In this document: one piece after another, positions 61,144-64,000 of the stretch
How positions within the stretch are numbered: position 1 is the first letter of the stretch
Layout of the letters: each line of letters starts with the position of its first letter
From: Pleionea sp. CnH1-48
Lineage (GTDB): Bacteria; Pseudomonadota; Gammaproteobacteria; Enterobacterales; Kangiellaceae
Direction of reading: 5' to 3'
Assembly (NCBI RefSeq): GCF_024124665.1
Contig: NZ_JAMXSB010000003.1
Coordinates: 124,001-188,000, forward strand
Length of the DNA: 64,000 nucleotides
Notes under the pieces: model-generated
Told to the model about the DNA's origin: nothing
The model's database searches: none
What the model saw: only the letters and a program-made list of their open reading frames with translations
Translations under genes and position numbers: made by a program

Positions 61144-62067
61144 TTAAATTTTTACTAGCTCAACTCGACGGTTTTTTGCGCGTCCCTTTTCACTTTTATT
61201 AGTTGCAACAGGAACCCAGTCACCTACTCCTCGAGCTTTCAATTGCTCTTTTCTAATTTTGTATCCTTCAGTCAGCGCATTCACTACTGATGTTGCTCGC
61301 GCCTGTGACAGATCCAAATTAAAACGTTCGCTTCCATCACCGTCAGTATGCCCAACGACATAGAAGTTCATCGATTTATTTTGCTTGAGAAACTTTGCAA
61401 TTTCATTGAGGGATTTTTTTGACTCGGATTTGATGGTTTTACTATTAGAATCAAAAAATATTCCATCTAAAACTATTTTTCCTTCGGACAATATTTTTTC
61501 TTGAATAAAGTCCGCGTTGATCGCTATAGAATCTTGTCGCATTGCCTCCTCAGTCAAAATAATATGATGAGCCGACGCGTTATAATAGCCTTCGTATAGA
61601 GACACAAAAATATAAGTCGATGTGTCACTATTTTGATGCTTAACCAAATAAATAGGTGATGTCCCGTCATAAGAATAAGAAATCTTTCCATTAAAATCGG
61701 GGTTAAGCTCAATATACTTTGCCATGCCCTGGCCACAATCAGAACCAGAACATTGAAAAACAATCTCCAAGTTAGCTTTATCAAAAGCCACTTCATAACT
61801 TTTTGCTAGTTCATGAACACTTACTTTTTCGGGTACCGTATAGCGATAAAAGCTCGCTTTCCCTTCTTTTGATAACCATTCACTTGTTCCGTCTGCTTTA
61901 ACAGCCGCAACGGGAAATTTTATTTTATAATGCGAATATTCTTTATGATCTTTTACAGTAGAGTTTTTGAAACGACTAATCAGCGGATGATCTTTAACTT
62001 CCTTTGCACTCACATCAACACTTGATGCAACGATTAACCCCAGTAAACATAACCCTACTTTTTTCAT
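61144..62067 (-). CDS. DUF4892/OmpA outer-membrane protein (copy 2)
   Basis: The product is about 307 residues from MKKVGLCLLGLIVASSVDVSA (ATG at 62067; an ATG at 62079 is possible). VFQCSGSDCG near residue 105 carries the DUF4892 cysteine pattern. The C-terminal OmpA domain has GIFFDSNSKTI, YVVGHTDGDG, LSQARATSVV and NRRVELVKI. It matches the layout of the protein at 48672-49607 but is clearly diverged. It is the first gene of the Tad operon after the promoter. A cell-wall anchor for the secretin is a reasonable role. Confidence 0.82.
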   Translation of the reverse strand: MKKVGLCLLGLIVASSVDVSAKEVKDHPLISRFKNSTVKDHKEYSHYKIKFPVAAVKADGTSEWLSKEGKASFYRYTVPEKVSVHELAKSYEVAFDKANLEIVFQCSGSDCGQGMAKYIELNPDFNGKISYSYDGTSPIYLVKHQNSDTSTYIFVSLYEGYYNASAHHIILTEEAMRQDSIAINADFIQEKILSEGKIVLDGIFFDSNSKTIKSESKKSLNEIAKFLKQNKSMNFYVVGHTDGDGSERFNLDLSQARATSVVNALTEGYKIRKEQLKARGVGDWVPVATNKSEKGRAKNRRVELVKI

Positions 62068-62154
62068 TCTTATTAACATCTCAAACTCATTCCTTCTAAC
62101 AGAGATGAAATACCCACATTAATCTTGAGAATAAAACAGCATTCCTTAAACAGC

Positions 62155-62182
62155 AGTATACAATCCCAAAGACCAATCTCAA
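62155..62182 (-). promoter_or_regulatory. Promoter of the Tad pilus operon
   Basis: On the minus strand TTGAGA (62177-62182), a 16-base spacer and TATACT (62155-62160) match the sigma-70 consensus at five of six positions each. Transcription would start near 62148, about 80 bases before the first gene. A perfect CRP-type palindrome is centred 68 bases upstream of that start. Confidence 0.72.
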
Positions 62183-62208
62183 TTCTAATTTTAAATGATC
62201 CCAAAATA

Positions 62209-62224
62209 TGTGAGAGCTCTCACA
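62209..62224. promoter_or_regulatory. CRP-type operator upstream of the Tad operon
   Basis: TGTGAGAGCTCTCACA is a perfect 16-base palindrome containing TGTGA-N6-TCACA, the core binding motif of CRP/Vfr. Its centre lies about 68 bases before the predicted start of transcription, in the range of class I activator sites. Confidence 0.68.
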
Positions 62225-62832
62225 ATTAAAAAAAATATCTACATTTGAGAGATATTACTAAAGGGCATATATGTGACTTAATGACTCTTTTTGTTAATTA
62301 AAGAGACGGATAAAGAATTTGGAAGGGAGATATGACAATTTGAAAGAAATGGAGTCTGTTACTTTGTAACAACAAAATGAGAAAAGTTTCTCACTTCATA
62401 TTTCTACTACTAAACGTATAGATAACTTTTTAAAAAAGTAAAATACTCAATAGCTATTTTTTTAATTTTTTCATGCAGATATTTCAGCGGCCTATTGTAT
62501 TTCTAAATGAATAGAATAAATAGGCACAAACCTACTCAATTCGTAATATTTATGACAAAAAGATTAAGCCGCTATGTATTTTTGCAAAAAATACTACGGA
62601 TATTTGTAATGCTTTTATGAGACATATTTCGCAAAACGATAAAGTACTTGAATATTCAATGAGAAATTTAACGAGAAAAATTAAACATTGAGATGTATTA
62701 ATCTCTTTATACGAAGTTTATGTGAACATACTTTTTTCAAAATCAAATAAAAGGAATAAAGGCACTCAAAAGGATATAACTTTTGCGATTTGAGATCGCC
62801 AAGATCTTAAATATAAGCACACTTATTATAAA
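62225..62832. other. Long AT-rich non-coding stretch upstream of the Tad operon
   Basis: About 610 bases with no convincing open frame or ribosome site. Poly-A and poly-T tracts are frequent, a composition that often binds H-NS-like proteins. I see no tRNA, terminator or integrase remnant in it. Confidence 0.5.
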
Positions 62833-62901
62833 GAACTGGGAACTGGGAACTGGGAACTGGGAACTGGGAACTGGGAACTGGGAACTGGGAACTGGGAACT
62901 G
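62833..62901. repeat. Tandem array of the 7-base unit GAACTGG
   Basis: Nine perfect copies of GAACTGG followed by a partial tenth (GAACTG) run without interruption. The array lies 49 bases after the serC stop. The unit length is not a multiple of three and no gene covers it. Such heptamer arrays can change copy number by slippage. Confidence 0.97.
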
Positions 62902-62950
62902 TAAAGATGATAGAGAATAGCTTTAATCAACGTAAAGCTATTCTCTAACT

Positions 62951-64000
62951 TTAAGCATAGTCTTTGGCAAAGCGCTCCATAAAACTCGTAAGCGCATAAA
63001 CGCCTTCGATCGGCATAGCGTTATAAAGACTCGCACGCATACCACCCACACTACGATGTCCTTTTAAATAGACAAGACCAGCTTGCTCCGCTTCTTTTAA
63101 GAAAGTGTCATTCAATGACTCATTTGCCAGAATAAAAGGAATATTCATTCTTGAGCGAAAAGAAGGGTGTACAGGATTATGATAAAAAGCATGCTGATCA
63201 ATAAATTGATAAAGATGCTCACTGCGCTGATGGGCTCTCCGTTCCATTTCGGCAACGCCACCCTGTTTGAGGAGCCAATCGAACACGAGACCAGACAAAT
63301 ACCAAGCATAGGTAGGCGGTGTGTTGTACATACTTTGATTATCAGCAAGCACTTTGTACTGCATCATGCTAGGTACATAAGAAGCTAACTCTCGCTGCAA
63401 AATATCTTCGCGAACAATCACCAGAGTAATGCCTGCTGGGCCAATGTTTTTTTGAGCACCCGCATAAATCAAAGCATGGTCTTCGATATTAATAGGCCGC
63501 GAAAGTATGTTTGAGGACATATCAGCAACCAGTTTCCCTTTCGCACTTTCGGGAAGCTCGTCGTACTCTACGCCAGAAATAGTCTCATTAGGCGTATAGT
63601 GTAGATAGTCATAAGAATCAGGTATTTCCCACTGCGCATGAGGTACGACAGCCGTTAACTCATCTTGCTTATCTAGAGCATTGATTTCGTGGACGGTACC
63701 GTATTTGCGAGCTTCTTTGACTGACTTAGAACTCCAGATCCCGGTATTAACATACACGGCCTGGCTTTGTAATAAGTTCATCGGAATGGTGGCAAACTGA
63801 AAGGTAGCGCCGCCTGTGGTGAAAAGGACTTTATAGTGCTCAGGGATCTCAAGTAACTGACGTAAATCCGCTTCAGACTTTTCTGCAATGCTGACAAAGT
63901 CTTTTCCACGGTGACTAAAGTCCATCACAGAAAGGCCAGTGCCCTGCCAATCCTGAAACTCAGCCTGAGCCTGATCCATCACCTCTTTGGGTAATAAAGC
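62951..64000 (-). CDS. serC: Phosphoserine aminotransferase, 5' end missing (window edge)
   Basis: The frame is open to the window edge, giving 349 residues; the first visible residues ALLPKEVMDQAQAE correspond to about residue 12 of SerC, so only some ten residues are lost. DFSHRGKDF near residue 30, TGGATFQFA near 60, the PLP lysine in AGAQKNIGPAG near 185 and the C-terminal GGMRASLYNAMP are all present. It makes 3-phosphoserine (and functions in pyridoxal phosphate synthesis). In many gammaproteobacteria serC lies close to aroA and cmk; here about 22 kb separate it from cmk. Confidence 0.95.
   Translation of the reverse strand, partial: ALLPKEVMDQAQAEFQDWQGTGLSVMDFSHRGKDFVSIAEKSEADLRQLLEIPEHYKVLFTTGGATFQFATIPMNLLQSQAVYVNTGIWSSKSVKEARKYGTVHEINALDKQDELTAVVPHAQWEIPDSYDYLHYTPNETISGVEYDELPESAKGKLVADMSSNILSRPINIEDHALIYAGAQKNIGPAGITLVIVREDILQRELASYVPSMMQYKVLADNQSMYNTPPTYAWYLSGLVFDWLLKQGGVAEMERRAHQRSEHLYQFIDQHAFYHNPVHPSFRSRMNIPFILANESLNDTFLKEAEQAGLVYLKGHRSVGGMRASLYNAMPIEGVYALTSFMERFAKDYA

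Noticed and set aside
62833-62901. Possible CRISPR array
   Set aside because: The unit is 7 bases and directly repeated with no spacers; no cas gene is near.

Overview
The window looks like a chromosomal segment of a moderately AT-rich, probably marine or aquatic, gammaproteobacterium. The evidence is the housekeeping set cmk-rpsA-ihfB-lapA-lapB-pyrF, uvrB, serC, tRNA-Val(GAC) and tRNA-Asn(GTT), together with RfaH with its ops site, a rhombosortase and a Wzx/Wzy-type polysaccharide locus. I cannot name a species from sequence alone. Nearly everything is on the minus strand; only the tRNA-Asn and the rhombosortase are clearly on plus.

Region 1 (about 1-25.9 kb, minus strand, read right to left) is a surface-polysaccharide operon. 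It starts with a gene for RfaH, an antiterminator. A leader with a perfect 12-base ops element follows, then the export and assembly genes (multi-SLBB Wza-like porin, Wzi, Wzz). Next come the sugar genes wbpB, wbpD and wbpE, a 2-hydroxyglutarate-oxidase-like gene, an epimerase and an aminotransferase. Three AsnB-type amidotransferases, an acyltransferase, the WbpG/HisH/HisF amidation trio, glycosyltransferases, Wzx and Wzy complete it. The chemistry predicted is 2,3-diamino-uronic acid sugars carrying amide or amidine groups.

Region 2 (26-40.8 kb) is mostly core: an MlaC-like protein, tRNA-Val, galE, uvrB, tRNA-Asn, a rhombosortase, the nucleotide-sugar genes wecC-wecB-manC, a ComEA-like protein, pyrF-lapB-lapA, ihfB, rpsA and cmk, with several clear intrinsic terminators.

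Region 3 (40.8-62.9 kb) separates serC from cmk, genes that usually lie close together. It holds a membrane protein with a spermidine-synthase domain and then a long Tad (Flp) pilus operon. That operon starts at a good sigma-70 promoter with a perfect CRP-type palindrome upstream. It encodes two OmpA/DUF4892 proteins, the major Flp pilin, a minor pilin, TadG, two TadE-like pseudopilins, CpaB, a secretin, an FHA-TadA ATPase, TadB, TadC, TadD, a DUF192 protein and several unknown secreted proteins. No TadZ or prepilin peptidase gene is visible.

The most striking object is at the 3' end of this operon. It is a 715-residue protein whose first 60 residues align without gaps to the operon's own Flp pilin, including the prepilin cleavage site. 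After this come a roughly 110-residue Gly/Asn/Asp/Ser linker, a HINT autoprotease domain and a C-terminal domain with a PD-(D/E)XK-like nuclease motif. A translationally coupled beta-propeller gene and a SUKH (SMI1/KNR4) gene follow, then a terminator. I read this as a pilin-toxin: a polymorphic toxin carried on or sorted through a Tad pilus, with cognate immunity. I know of no description of this exact architecture. serC, truncated by the window edge, closes the window.
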